The position numbers and the translations under genes are program-made. A stretch of 19,439 bases of DNA from JBBSZK01 sp964354995 (GTDB taxonomy: Archaea; Nanobdellota; Nanobdellia; Pacearchaeales; GW2011-AR1), in contig CAYHBQ010000014.1 of assembly GCA_964354995.1 (NCBI GenBank), positions 1 through 19,439 of the forward strand, given 5' to 3'. The notes under the pieces were generated by a model. That model saw only the letters and a list, made by a program, of their open reading frames with translations, made no database searches and was not told where the DNA came from. Of the stretch, positions 1-7,740 are shown one piece after another; the first letter of the stretch is position 1; each line of letters begins with the position of its first letter.

Positions 1-13
1 ATACTGAAGAGAG

Positions 14-1372
14 ATGAGCATTTACAAAGCAAACGACATTAGAGGCATCTACGGGACCGAATTAAAGAACGCTGATGCGTATGCATTGGGAAACGCCTTC
101 GTGCGGTACACCGAAGCAAAACGCATTGCCGTAGGTCGTGACAATAGAATATCATCCCCTGCCTTGCATAAGGCGCTTGTACAAGGAATCATTGACGCAG
201 GAGCAGACGTACTTGATATAGGGGGGGTAGATTCTCCCGCACTTTATTTTGCAACAAGCTACCTTGAAACACCCGGCATTATGATTACTGCATCCCATAA
301 CCCTGCAGAATATAATGGATTTTATGTCTGTGGACCGCATGCAGCCCCTTTCAATGAGCAAACGGGTCTTAAAACACTAGAAGCGTACGCCAAGAAAAAA
401 GCAATCAAAAACACGCACAAAGGTTCTGTATACTCCGCACCACTCATGCGTCCCTACACGAAACACGTGCTTTCATTCCTCAATCATAAAGAAACGCGCC
501 CCTTCACTGTTGTGATTGATACAGGCAACGGCATGGGCGCTCAGATTGCAACGCGTGTATTCAAAGCGTTACGAAACGTTACCGTTATTCCTTTATATTA
601 TGAATCAGACGGTAGATTTCCCCACCATGGGCCAGACCCGTCTAAAATAGAAAACCTCCAACAGCTTGGAGAAAAGGTGCTCGAAACGGAAGCCGACTTT
701 GGCATTGCGTTAGACGGAGACGCCGACCGTGCGGGATTCGTAGATGAAAATGGAGAACCTATTGAAGGTTCATTAGTCGGAGCACTCCTTGCACAACACG
801 TACTTGCACACCACCCGCACGAAAAAATAGTCTACAGTTCAACCTGCTCGCGTATTCTCCCCGAGACAATCATACATGCGAAAGGCACACCGCTCAAAGA
901 TAAAGTGGGGCATACCTTCATAAAATACCGCATGCGCAAAGAACACGCGCTCTTCGGCATCGAAAACACCGGACATTATATGTACCGAGACAATGACTAT
1001 GCAGATTCAGGAATCATAACCGCCGTGCTCATGTGTCAACTCTATGCCTCTCAGCAAAAAACACTCTCTGCGCTCGTGAAGCCACTCAAAAAGTACTATA
1101 AGGCTCCCGAGTATAACATGCATATCAAAAACGCCTCTAAGTATATTCCCTTGTTGCGCGCAAAGATACGTGCGCTAAAACCTCAAAAGATGGACTTGCA
1201 AGACGGCATCGCTGCTGATTTCGGAACCTATTGGGTATCTATCCGCGCAAGTCAAACCGAACCGCTCATGCGGCTCGTGATAGAAGGAAAACATAAAGAC
1301 GAGGTAGAAAAAGTAAAAAAACTGCTGATAGAACACACATTCGTAAAATCAGGGTATTTTCCTAAATCTTAA
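14..1372 (+). CDS. Phosphomannomutase/phosphoglucomutase family protein
   Basis: Interconverts hexose 1- and 6-phosphates (mannose, glucose or glucosamine phosphates) for sugar-nucleotide synthesis in the cytoplasm. The 452 residues show the alpha-D-phosphohexomutase layout. TASHNP (92-97) holds the phosphoserine S94. DGDADR (234-239) is the Mg-binding loop. The sugar-binding loop reads ENTGH (317-321) instead of the usual GExSGH. The phosphate-binding motif RASQTEP lies at 411-417, and the 'GHTFIKYRMR' stretch near 299-308 is also typical. Length is normal for the family. The ATG at 14 has a purine-rich GAAGAGAG just upstream; the promoter lies outside the window. It converges on the next gene with a 4-bp overlap of the ends. 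The ENTGH variant hints at altered sugar preference, but substrate cannot be told from sequence alone. Confidence 0.93.
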   Translation: MSIYKANDIRGIYGTELKNADAYALGNAFVRYTEAKRIAVGRDNRISSPALHKALVQGIIDAGADVLDIGGVDSPALYFATSYLETPGIMITASHNPAEYNGFYVCGPHAAPFNEQTGLKTLEAYAKKKAIKNTHKGSVYSAPLMRPYTKHVLSFLNHKETRPFTVVIDTGNGMGAQIATRVFKALRNVTVIPLYYESDGRFPHHGPDPSKIENLQQLGEKVLETEADFGIALDGDADRAGFVDENGEPIEGSLVGALLAQHVLAHHPHEKIVYSSTCSRILPETIIHAKGTPLKDKVGHTFIKYRMRKEHALFGIENTGHYMYRDNDYADSGIITAVLMCQLYASQQKTLSALVKPLKKYYKAPEYNMHIKNASKYIPLLRAKIRALKPQKMDLQDGIAADFGTYWVSIRASQTEPLMRLVIEGKHKDEVEKVKKLLIEHTFVKSGYFPKS

Positions 1373-1776
1373 CGTAAACTGTCGGGAACGTGTGAATAAG
1401 TAATAACGCGAAAATCCTTATATTCTTGAGCAAATCTTCCTGAAAGATCTGCTTGACGATTACACCAAAGATCATCTGCAATGTATGCAAAGGAACGCGG
1501 TGGAGTAATAACCGATTTCATCGAATATAACAAACCTTCCATTTCAGGTTGATCGCCAATAACTCTCGATTTAATCCCCTTAAGCGCAAGTAAAACGATT
1601 GTCTCTGGAAGACGACAGTGGGTAAAAATCGTGCCTAGAGGATAGGCATTATCACGCAAACTTCCTGCATGATCACTAAGGGACATTGCAAGCTCAATTC
1701 GCGTAGTATCTGTAGAATCATAAAAACGAGGGATGAAAAAAAAATGTGCCGTAGGGCATGCAACTGAAAGGACCAT
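1369..1776 (-). CDS. Hypothetical protein, 135 aa
   Basis: I do not recognise this protein. It is a 135-residue soluble-looking product with no signal peptide or clear membrane helix, four cysteines (one in 'VACPTAH' near the N-terminus) and several histidines. It is probably real. The frame fills the space between the phosphohexomutase and the aldolase operon, and a good TATA box (CTTTTTATA on the minus strand, 1798-1806) is centred 26 bp upstream of the ATG, as expected for a leaderless archaeal mRNA. It is divergent from fba and convergent with the phosphohexomutase, overlapping its end by 4 bp. No function is proposed. Confidence 0.6.
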   Translation of the reverse strand: MVLSVACPTAHFFFIPRFYDSTDTTRIELAMSLSDHAGSLRDNAYPLGTIFTHCRLPETIVLLALKGIKSRVIGDQPEMEGLLYSMKSVITPPRSFAYIADDLWCNRQADLSGRFAQEYKDFRVITYSHVPDSLR

Positions 1777-1797
1777 TAGATTTCTTTAAACAGGAGG

Positions 1798-1806
1798 TAT
1801 AAAAAG
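1798..1806 (-). promoter_or_regulatory. TATA box for the 135-aa gene
   Basis: The minus-strand sequence CTTTTTATA is centred 26 bp upstream of the ATG at 1776, fitting a leaderless transcript. It sits back to back with the aldolase promoter. Confidence 0.5.
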
Positions 1807-1817
1807 TTAATGGAACG

Positions 1818-1826
1818 TTTATAAAA
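1818..1826 (+). promoter_or_regulatory. TATA box for the fba-zwf-gnd operon
   Basis: TTTATAAAA is centred about 25 bp upstream of the fba ATG at 1847, so transcription should start at or next to the start codon. No other convincing promoter was seen inside the operon down to 7740. Confidence 0.6.
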
Positions 1827-1846
1827 TAAGAGCCCCTTTAAATCTT

Positions 1847-2605
1847 ATGAAAAAAAACATCTCGCTATCACCTCTCTTGACAAAAGGAAAATGTCTCTTC
1901 CTTGCCTACGACCAAGGTCTCGAACACGGACCAACTGACTTCGACGACACAAGCGTGGACCCTGCAAAAATAATAAAAATCGCCCAAGAAGGAGCGTGCA
2001 ACGCGTTCATCTGTCAAAAAGGAATCGCAGAGAAGTACCACAAAGAAATCAAAGTATCGCACGTTCCGCTTATTCTCAAGCTCAATGGCAAGACCAATCT
2101 AGTAAAGGGCGAACCCCTTTCCACACAACTCTGCACGGTAAGCGAAGCGATTACGCTCGGGGCAACAGCCGTAGGATACACACTGTATATTGGAAGCGAA
2201 CGCGAGGCAGAAATGTTTGAACAATTCGAACAAATTGAACGCGAAGCACACGCAAAAGGCCTCCCCGTTGTTGCATGGATATATCCTAGAGGAAAAGCAA
2301 TCGAAGGCAAATCAGAGCGAGAACTGCTTGCCTACGCAACACGAACCGGACTCGAACTCGGAGCAGACATCGTAAAAGTTCATTGGAACGGAGATGTTGA
2401 TGCGTTAGAATGGGCTGTGAAAGCCGCGGGCAAATGCAAAGTCGTTATCGCCGGCGGACTCAAAACAGATGAAAAAAGTCTGCTAAAACAAGTGAAAGAA
2501 GCAATAACGATTGGGGTGATAGGATGTGCGGTTGGACGCAACATCTGGCAACATAAGCAGCCCTTAGAAATAACTAAAAAGATACAAAACGCCCTTTACA
2601 CATGA
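1847..2605 (+). CDS. fba: Archaeal class I fructose-bisphosphate aldolase (DhnA/FbaB family)
   Basis: Cleaves fructose 1,6-bisphosphate to dihydroxyacetone phosphate and glyceraldehyde 3-phosphate, or the reverse, through a lysine Schiff base. The 252-residue protein is typical of archaeal class I aldolases. Visible residues are D22 and H27 in YDQGLEHGP, W144 and Y146 in WIYPRGK, and the Schiff-base lysine K177 in ADIVKVHW; K177 and Y146 fall at the numbers known for the Thermoproteus tenax enzyme. The C-terminal 'VIAGG' strand (about 200-204) forms part of the phosphate site. It is the first gene of the carbon operon, read from an apparently leaderless start, and its stop overlaps the tpiA start (ATGA). 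It lacks the features of bifunctional FBP aldolase/phosphatase. Confidence 0.95.
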   Translation: MKKNISLSPLLTKGKCLFLAYDQGLEHGPTDFDDTSVDPAKIIKIAQEGACNAFICQKGIAEKYHKEIKVSHVPLILKLNGKTNLVKGEPLSTQLCTVSEAITLGATAVGYTLYIGSEREAEMFEQFEQIEREAHAKGLPVVAWIYPRGKAIEGKSERELLAYATRTGLELGADIVKVHWNGDVDALEWAVKAAGKCKVVIAGGLKTDEKSLLKQVKEAITIGVIGCAVGRNIWQHKQPLEITKKIQNALYT

Positions 2606-3243
2606 TTCTTATAAACACCAAGAACTACAAAACGGGAAATGCGCTCCTCAAGCTTGCAAAACTCATAGAAAGTTACGATATACATAACACGCTCGTCGTT
2701 CCTGCCTCTGAAGCCTATCGCATTGCGGCACGAACGGCATTCAACGTCTTCGTACAACACGTTGACTCTGTGGAAGACGAAAAGACAACCGGGAAAATAA
2801 GCGCAGCGAGTGTTAAATCAGCCGGAGCAACGGGCACGCTGTTAAATCATTCCGAACATCCGCTCACTACAGAAGTTATCAAAAAAACAATTGAGCAATG
2901 CGCCAAAGTAAAACTTGCAACCGTTGTCTGCGTAAAAACGCTCGCGGAAGCACAAACGATAGCCCAATTCAAACCTAACGCGATAGCATTCGAAGATCCT
3001 ACACTCATTGGAACAGGCAAATCAGTCGCGACCTATAATGCGCATGACCTGCAAAAATTCGTAACGCATCTCAAGGGAAAACCCGTTGTTCCGCTGTGTG
3101 GAGCAGGACTTTCAACAATAGACGATGTAAAAAAAGCATATGCCCTAGGGTGCAAGGGGGTGCTTATCGCCTCCGCCATCGCTCAATCGAAAAACCCCGA
3201 ACGATTTTTGGAACAACTGGCACAATGGCGACGACAATTATAG
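2602..3243 (+). CDS. tpiA: Triosephosphate isomerase, short archaeal type
   Basis: Interconverts dihydroxyacetone phosphate and glyceraldehyde 3-phosphate, the products of the preceding aldolase. At 213 residues it is the short archaeal form (bacterial enzymes are about 250). Catalytic residues are visible: N5 and K7 in INTKNYK, H83 in LNHSEH and E131 in AFEDPTLIGTG. The phosphate-binding segment CGAGLS is at 166-171, with a GVLIASA strand near 186-192. The usual glutamate-proline pair is Glu-Asp-Pro here, a small deviation. The ATG overlaps the fba stop by 4 bp and the gene end overlaps the pgl start by 19 bp, so translation is probably coupled. Confidence 0.95.
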   Translation: MILINTKNYKTGNALLKLAKLIESYDIHNTLVVPASEAYRIAARTAFNVFVQHVDSVEDEKTTGKISAASVKSAGATGTLLNHSEHPLTTEVIKKTIEQCAKVKLATVVCVKTLAEAQTIAQFKPNAIAFEDPTLIGTGKSVATYNAHDLQKFVTHLKGKPVVPLCGAGLSTIDDVKKAYALGCKGVLIASAIAQSKNPERFLEQLAQWRRQL

Positions 3244-3926
3244 AAGCGTCGCGTGACGAATGCGAAAAAAAAGTCGCCGAAACGATAGCACGTCTCCTTA
3301 ACAAATTCGTAGAAGAAAGAGGAAAGGCCGTACTTGGCATTTGTGGAGGAAGAAGTGTAAGCGCTATTTTCAACCACCTACGCGAACAAGCCGTACCGTG
3401 GAAGCACGTCCACATTATGATGGTCGATGAACGATGCGTAACCCTCAATAGTTTAGAAAGCAACTATCGCCTCGCACAAGAAACACTTATCAATCCGTTA
3501 GTGGCGTCTAAAAAGCTCCCTGCAGATAATGCGCACCCGTTCGTATACGATGAAACGCATGCAATAAAAGCGATTCTCAAATATCAATCGACACTTGACG
3601 CACTGGAGGGATTTGATGTTATCCTGACGAGTAGCGGAGAAGATGGGCACATAGCTGCGCTTTATCCAAAACACAATTCAATACGGAAAGAAAACACTGG
3701 ATTTTTCCTTATGACAGATGCACCAAAGCCTCCTGCAAAAAAGATGACCGCCTCAAGAAAACTGCTTCTCAAGGCGCGAGCAGGGATTGTGGTTTTCTTT
3801 GGAAAGGAGAAAGAAAAAGCATGGACTCTTTTCAATGACCCAACAAAAACAATAATTGATTGCCCTGCAAAACTCATAACGCACCTGCCCGAGAATTACG
3901 TATTTCACACCAAGGAGACTTCATGA
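3225..3926 (+). CDS. pgl: 6-phosphogluconolactonase (DevB type)
   Basis: Hydrolyses 6-phosphogluconolactone made by the next gene product, the second step of the oxidative pentose phosphate pathway. The 233 residues belong to the glucosamine-6-phosphate isomerase-like fold (Pfam Glucosamine_iso). Conserved segments are GGRS (41-44), DERCV (68-72), GEDGHIAALYP (138-148, normally GxGxDGHxASLFP) and PKPPAKKMT (about 168-175). I chose the ATG at 3225 because the homologous N-terminus 'TIIEASRDE' begins there; an upstream in-frame ATG at 3096 would add 43 residues read out of frame through tpiA. It overlaps tpiA by 19 bp and zwf by 4 bp. Confidence 0.92.
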   Translation: MATTIIEASRDECEKKVAETIARLLNKFVEERGKAVLGICGGRSVSAIFNHLREQAVPWKHVHIMMVDERCVTLNSLESNYRLAQETLINPLVASKKLPADNAHPFVYDETHAIKAILKYQSTLDALEGFDVILTSSGEDGHIAALYPKHNSIRKENTGFFLMTDAPKPPAKKMTASRKLLLKARAGIVVFFGKEKEKAWTLFNDPTKTIIDCPAKLITHLPENYVFHTKETS

Positions 3927-5317
3927 GCAACCCTGCACTCATCATATTCGGCGCGACGGGCGATCTAGCAAAAAGAAAGTTGCTCCCTGCATTATTTGCG
4001 CTCTATCGAAAAAAAAGACTCGTAAATACCCCCATAGTCGCCGTCGGTAGGCGATCTATGACGAAAGAAGAATACCTTGAAGAAACAGGGTTCAAGACAT
4101 TAGAACAAAAACATAAACCAACCTATGACATCGTACGAAGTAATCTTACCTACCTTGCCGTCGATCTTGAAGAAAAGCATCCCGCCTCGCTCGCATCACA
4201 CATAAAAGAAATCGACAAACAGTATCGTTGTAATGGAGAACTCGTTTGTTATCTTGCCACAAGCCATACGCTTTTCACAACCATACTGGCCCTCCTCAAA
4301 CGAGCGCGTCTGTTAGACAAGAAAAAGACACGTGTTGCTTTTGAGAAACCGTTCGGCACTAACAAAAAATCTGCCGAACAGCTAGACCGAGCACTTCACA
4401 CGCATCTTCCCGAATCACAAATATATCGTGTTGATCACTATTTAGGAAAAAGTATCGTAAGTATGCTAGAAACAATTCGTTTCAATAATCCTCTGTTTGC
4501 TAACCTCTGGAAAGCTCCACTCATTGACTATGTACAGATTGCCGCGCTTGAAAACTTTGGCATTGAAGAGCGAGGACACTACTACGATGCCGAAGGAGCA
4601 ACACGAGATATGGTGCAAAACCATCTTTTACAATTAGTGGCGCTTACCGCCATGGAGCGCCCCAAAAAGGAAGAAGCCGAGCTTATCCGAAACGAAAAAG
4701 TGCGTATACTAAAAAAGTTGCGAATGGTCGCACAAGACGATATCGTACGAGGACAATACGAAGGTTATACGCAAGAGGAAAACGTGGCAAGAAATTCACA
4801 AACAGAAACGTTTATTGCATTCAAAACGTTCATTACAACACCTCGCTGGAAAAATGTACCTTTCTATATAAAAACAGGAAAAGCACTTGACAAGAAATAT
4901 TCAGAAATCAATCTCGTACTTAAGGCAAAAAAAGGAGAAACCCCAAATGTCATCAGCGTGCGCATCGGACCTGACCAAGAAGGCATTGCGATACTCGCGT
5001 ACACAAAAGAGATAGCCACGCACAATACGCTTCGACCCATCACGCTTGAATATTGCCACAAATGTGAATTCGGCCCCAACACACCAGAAGCATATGAAAG
5101 CATAGTGCACGACTTCATCGAAGGAGATAAGACTATTTTTACACGAAGCGACGAGCTTCTCGCTAGTTGGAAGTTCACCGACAATCTCATCAAAAACCTT
5201 CAAAAAACTCCGCTCCACATGTACAAACCAGGCTCACGCGGTCCCCTTGAAGCAGATAGATTATTAAATAAAAAAGGACACGCATGGGCCTATTTCGAGA
5301 GGAAAATAACCCTATGA
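3923..5317 (+). CDS. zwf: Glucose-6-phosphate dehydrogenase (classical Zwf)
   Basis: Oxidises glucose 6-phosphate to 6-phosphogluconolactone with NAD(P), the committed step of the oxidative pentose phosphate pathway. The 464-residue protein carries the classical signature: the nucleotide-binding IFGATGDLAKRKL (8-20), EKPFG (141-145), the active-site RVDHYLGK (169-176, with S177 where Glu is common), and further on ERGHYYDAEGATRDMVQNH, which contacts substrate. It is slightly shorter than typical bacterial enzymes (about 480-500). The start at 3923 overlaps the pgl stop (ATGA) and follows a strong AAGGAGA site at 3912-3918; a further in-frame ATG at 3860 lies inside pgl and is not homologous. 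Most archaea lack this family, and haloarchaea use an unrelated dehydrogenase, so bacterial transfer is likely (inference). Confidence 0.95.
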   Translation: MSNPALIIFGATGDLAKRKLLPALFALYRKKRLVNTPIVAVGRRSMTKEEYLEETGFKTLEQKHKPTYDIVRSNLTYLAVDLEEKHPASLASHIKEIDKQYRCNGELVCYLATSHTLFTTILALLKRARLLDKKKTRVAFEKPFGTNKKSAEQLDRALHTHLPESQIYRVDHYLGKSIVSMLETIRFNNPLFANLWKAPLIDYVQIAALENFGIEERGHYYDAEGATRDMVQNHLLQLVALTAMERPKKEEAELIRNEKVRILKKLRMVAQDDIVRGQYEGYTQEENVARNSQTETFIAFKTFITTPRWKNVPFYIKTGKALDKKYSEINLVLKAKKGETPNVISVRIGPDQEGIAILAYTKEIATHNTLRPITLEYCHKCEFGPNTPEAYESIVHDFIEGDKTIFTRSDELLASWKFTDNLIKNLQKTPLHMYKPGSRGPLEADRLLNKKGHAWAYFERKITL

Positions 5318-5646
5318 AATCAGTAAAAATAGTTGTTTTTGTTCCTCTAACACATACAAATAACATAAGAGAAGTTGCAGGAAAAGCAGGCGCAGGCGTA
5401 ATCGGCAATTATAGTCACTGTAGTTTTTCAAGCAGGGGCAAAGGAAGATTCAAACCAAACGAAAAAGCGAAGCCCCATATTGGAAAAATAAATCAACTAG
5501 AAGAAGTCGAAGAAGAAAGGATAGAATTTGTTTGTGCCAAGGAAAAAGCCAAACGAGTAATTGATGCAATAAAAAAAGCCCATCCATATGAAGAAGTGGC
5601 CTTAGATATATATTCGTTACTTACAGAGAAAGATTTAAATAAGTGA
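5314..5646 (+). CDS. Small Nif3/YqfO-like (CutA/PII-fold) domain protein
   Basis: This 110-residue protein resembles the inserted CutA/PII-like domain of Nif3/YqfO proteins, here as a free-standing protein. Clues are the N-terminal strand 'KIVVFVP', the loop 'AGKAGAGVIGNYSHCSFSSR' (about 21-40), and near the C-terminus 'AHPYEEVALDIY', all hallmark segments of that domain. Its ATG (5314) overlaps the zwf stop in an ATGA, so it is translationally coupled to zwf. The domain's biochemical role is not established; PII/CutA-like folds often trimerise and bind small ligands, so a regulatory role in this operon is possible but only inference. The assignment rests on motif recognition. Confidence 0.75.
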   Translation: MKSVKIVVFVPLTHTNNIREVAGKAGAGVIGNYSHCSFSSRGKGRFKPNEKAKPHIGKINQLEEVEEERIEFVCAKEKAKRVIDAIKKAHPYEEVALDIYSLLTEKDLNK

Positions 5647-5662
5647 CCTCACTTAAAGGATC

Positions 5663-5890
5663 ATGACAAATATAACTCTCTCTATAGATGATAACGTCTA
5701 CAAGAAAATGCGAAAATATTCGGAAATAAAGTGGAGCGAGTTTGTACGAAAGATAATAGAACAGCGCATCAATGAGTTAGAAAAAATTGAAAAAGAAGAC
5801 GACGAAGGAGTTTTAACCATGTTGGCCTCAGAAAAAGTATTAAAAAAAGAGTGGGATAATGAATATGACGAACGATGGAATCACCTATAG
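5663..5890 (+). CDS. Ribbon-helix-helix antitoxin
   Basis: A 75-residue protein that should bind DNA as a dimer and neutralise the adjacent toxin. The N-terminal 'NITLSIDD' is the expected beta strand, followed by two helices with 'WSEFVRKIIEQRI' (about 24-36), typical of MetJ/Arc/CopG-type antitoxins. The acidic tail with 'EWDNEYDERWNHL' resembles the toxin-binding C-terminus of antitoxins paired with PemK/MazF toxins. It follows the Nif3-like gene after 16 bp and overlaps the toxin start by about 32 bp, the normal antitoxin-first order. Such antitoxins usually autoregulate, but no separate promoter or operator is evident in the short upstream gap. Confidence 0.8.
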   Translation: MTNITLSIDDNVYKKMRKYSEIKWSEFVRKIIEQRINELEKIEKEDDEGVLTMLASEKVLKKEWDNEYDERWNHL

Positions 5891-6224
5891 CCAACGAGAT
5901 ATCGTGCTCATCCCATTTCCGTACACCGATTTAACGGCTTCTAAACTCCGTCCTGCATTAATCATGTCAAATAAAAGATTAGAAACTACGAACGATAGAA
6001 TTTGTTGTCTCATAACCAGCAATCCTTCTCAAAAAGGAGGAATTTTAATAGAGAGAAAAGACCTTTTCAAAGGAGATTTAAAATATAAAAGTTGGGTGAA
6101 ACCTTACAGAATATTCACAGTCGATATACGTATAATTAAAAAGAGGTTAGGAACAATAAGCATATCATGCTTCGATAGATTACTTAAGGAGATGTACTCC
6201 TATATGAATAAGGAAAAAGAATGA
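5859..6224 (+). CDS. MazF/PemK-family toxin (endoribonuclease)
   Basis: Predicted 121-residue MazF/PemK-family mRNA interferase. The N-terminal 'QRDIVLIPFPYTDL' followed by 'KLRPALIMSN' is the family hallmark, with the conserved Arg-Pro-Ala. A central 'CLITSNP' strand (about 50-56) and 'WVKPYRIFTV' further on match the rest of the fold. An alternative start two codons in (5865) is equally possible. The gene overlaps its antitoxin by 32 bp, and its stop overlaps the gnd start (ATGA), so expression of gnd is probably coupled to the toxin. Family membership is well supported; RNA-cleavage activity and target are not visible from sequence. Confidence 0.85.
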   Translation: MNMTNDGITYSQRDIVLIPFPYTDLTASKLRPALIMSNKRLETTNDRICCLITSNPSQKGGILIERKDLFKGDLKYKSWVKPYRIFTVDIRIIKKRLGTISISCFDRLLKEMYSYMNKEKE

Positions 6225-7120
6225 AACTCGGATTCATCGGTCTCGGACGGATGGGCAACGCAATGGTGCTCAATGCGATTGAAAGCGGACACAGTATCGT
6301 TGGATATGATCGCAATCACGAGTCGGTTAAAGCACTCGAAAAAGAAGGCATGCATCCCGCATTTTCTATAGAAGAACTCATAAAGAAATTAAGCGACCAA
6401 AAACAAAAGATAGTCTGGCTTATGGTTACCGCCGGAAAACCAGTTGATTCGGTTATTGCTGAAGTCGCACCGCTTCTTTCAGAAGGAGACATTATTATTG
6501 ATGGAGGTAATTCCTGGTACGAAGACTCCCAACACCGCGCGAAAGAACTCAGAAAAAGAAACATACACTTCGTTGATTGCGGTACTTCGGGAGGAGTTGA
6601 TGGCGCGAGACATGGCGCCTGTATGCTCCTCGGAGGAAACAAAGAAGCGGTCAAGATAGTGGCTCCATTTGTACGCGACCTTTGTGTGAGGGACGGATAT
6701 GCACATGTAGGCGCTTCAGGCGCAGGACACTTCGTGAAAATGATACACAACGGAATAGAATATGGTATGATGGCTGCACTCGGCGAAGGGTTTGGAGCAC
6801 TCCAAAAACACGAGAAAACATTTGGTCTCGACCTCAAGGAAATTGCGAAAGCATATGCACATGGCTCCATTATTGAAAGTAAGTTAGCCTCGTGGGTACA
6901 ATCAGGTATGAACCGTGCGGACTTCAAAGATATCAAGGGGATAGTCCCTCAAGGAGAAACCGAACACGAAATGGAGAAACTAGAAAGAATTGCCGACATG
7001 CCCATTCTCAAAGAAGCGCGTATGCAAAGGATAAAATCGCGAAAAAAACCCTCATTTTCAAGCAAGATTGTGGCCACCCTACGAAACGAGTTCGGCGGTC
7101 ACAAGATTGAGAAGAAATGA
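6221..7120 (+). CDS. gnd: 6-phosphogluconate dehydrogenase, decarboxylating, short form
   Basis: Converts 6-phosphogluconate to ribulose 5-phosphate, CO2 and NAD(P)H, completing the oxidative pentose phosphate branch begun by zwf and pgl. The 299-residue length is that of the short Gnd/YqeC-type enzymes, not the about 470-residue form. Features are the Rossmann GLGRMG (7-12), DGGNSWYEDS (94-103), CGTSGGVDGA (120-129) and the catalytic KMIHNGIEY (173-181) with K173, N177 and E180. 'FGGHKI' closes the C-terminus as in relatives. Start and stop each overlap a neighbour by 4 bp (toxin upstream, SPOUT methyltransferase downstream). Confidence 0.95.
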   Translation: MKLGFIGLGRMGNAMVLNAIESGHSIVGYDRNHESVKALEKEGMHPAFSIEELIKKLSDQKQKIVWLMVTAGKPVDSVIAEVAPLLSEGDIIIDGGNSWYEDSQHRAKELRKRNIHFVDCGTSGGVDGARHGACMLLGGNKEAVKIVAPFVRDLCVRDGYAHVGASGAGHFVKMIHNGIEYGMMAALGEGFGALQKHEKTFGLDLKEIAKAYAHGSIIESKLASWVQSGMNRADFKDIKGIVPQGETEHEMEKLERIADMPILKEARMQRIKSRKKPSFSSKIVATLRNEFGGHKIEKK

Positions 7121-7740
7121 ATCTCCTAAGAAAGTTCCTTCAAAACTCGAATCAAAAACGCATAATGAAACCCCTATACATAATAGAACACCTTGAACCA
7201 GAACTCTGGCCGTGGTGCATCATAGAATACGAATCTCTCTCAAAAGCCGTCAGAAAAAACGTTTGGTTCACCAATATTCAAAAAAAAGATGTGCGAAGAT
7301 TATCAAACTACGGAAAAGTGTTTACGCAATCCGTACAAAAATTAGACCTTAACTTACGAAAGGCTTGCGTGCTTGAACCCCTTGCGCCCAGAACACTCGA
7401 ACCTGAAGAAGCAAAAGAATTTGATTATTTTATATTCGGAGGCATTCTCGGAGACGAAAAACTAAATGGGCGCACCGAAAAAGAGTTAACACAATTCTTA
7501 AAAAAAGCAGAGAAAAGAAACATCGGAAAAGAACAGTTCAGTACAGACAATGCTGTTTATGTAACGAATCAAATCGTACAAGGCACCTCTCTAAAGAAGC
7601 AGGTCTTCCAAGATACGCTTGAGATACAATTCAACACTATCGAATCAGTTATACTGCCCTATCGCTACCCTCTTGTCGACGGAAAACCCTGCATAAGCAA
7701 AAAGCTCATTGCCTATTTGAAGAAAAAAGAGACTTTTTAA
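7117..7740 (+). CDS. SFM1-like SPOUT methyltransferase
   Basis: Resembles the archaeal/eukaryotic RNA_Me_trans family (PF04252), whose yeast member Sfm1 is a SPOUT enzyme that methylates an arginine of ribosomal protein uS3. Shared segments are 'YIIEHLEPELWPWCIIEY' near the N-terminus, 'FDYFIFGGILGD' (knotted SAM-binding region) and 'YRYPLVDGKP' near the C-terminus. The ATG at 7117 overlaps the gnd stop and would give 207 residues. Homology begins only at the second ATG (7165, 191 residues), so the first 16 residues may be untranslated. It ends the operon, and a link to translation rather than carbon metabolism is likely. Whether the archaeal substrate is uS3 is unknown. Confidence 0.82.
   Translation: MNLLRKFLQNSNQKRIMKPLYIIEHLEPELWPWCIIEYESLSKAVRKNVWFTNIQKKDVRRLSNYGKVFTQSVQKLDLNLRKACVLEPLAPRTLEPEEAKEFDYFIFGGILGDEKLNGRTEKELTQFLKKAEKRNIGKEQFSTDNAVYVTNQIVQGTSLKKQVFQDTLEIQFNTIESVILPYRYPLVDGKPCISKKLIAYLKKKETF

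Noticed and set aside
3096..3224. Longer N-terminus for the 6-phosphogluconolactonase.
   Set aside because: The added 43 residues are tpiA coding sequence in another frame and do not resemble the family; ATG at 3225 fits homologues.
3860..3922. Longer N-terminus for glucose-6-phosphate dehydrogenase.
   Set aside because: The family N-terminus and a strong ribosome binding site both point to the ATG at 3923.
6316..6936. 206-residue open frame opposite gnd on the minus strand.
   Set aside because: It is an antisense shadow of a well-supported gene, with a Ser/Pro-rich unnatural composition and no promoter.
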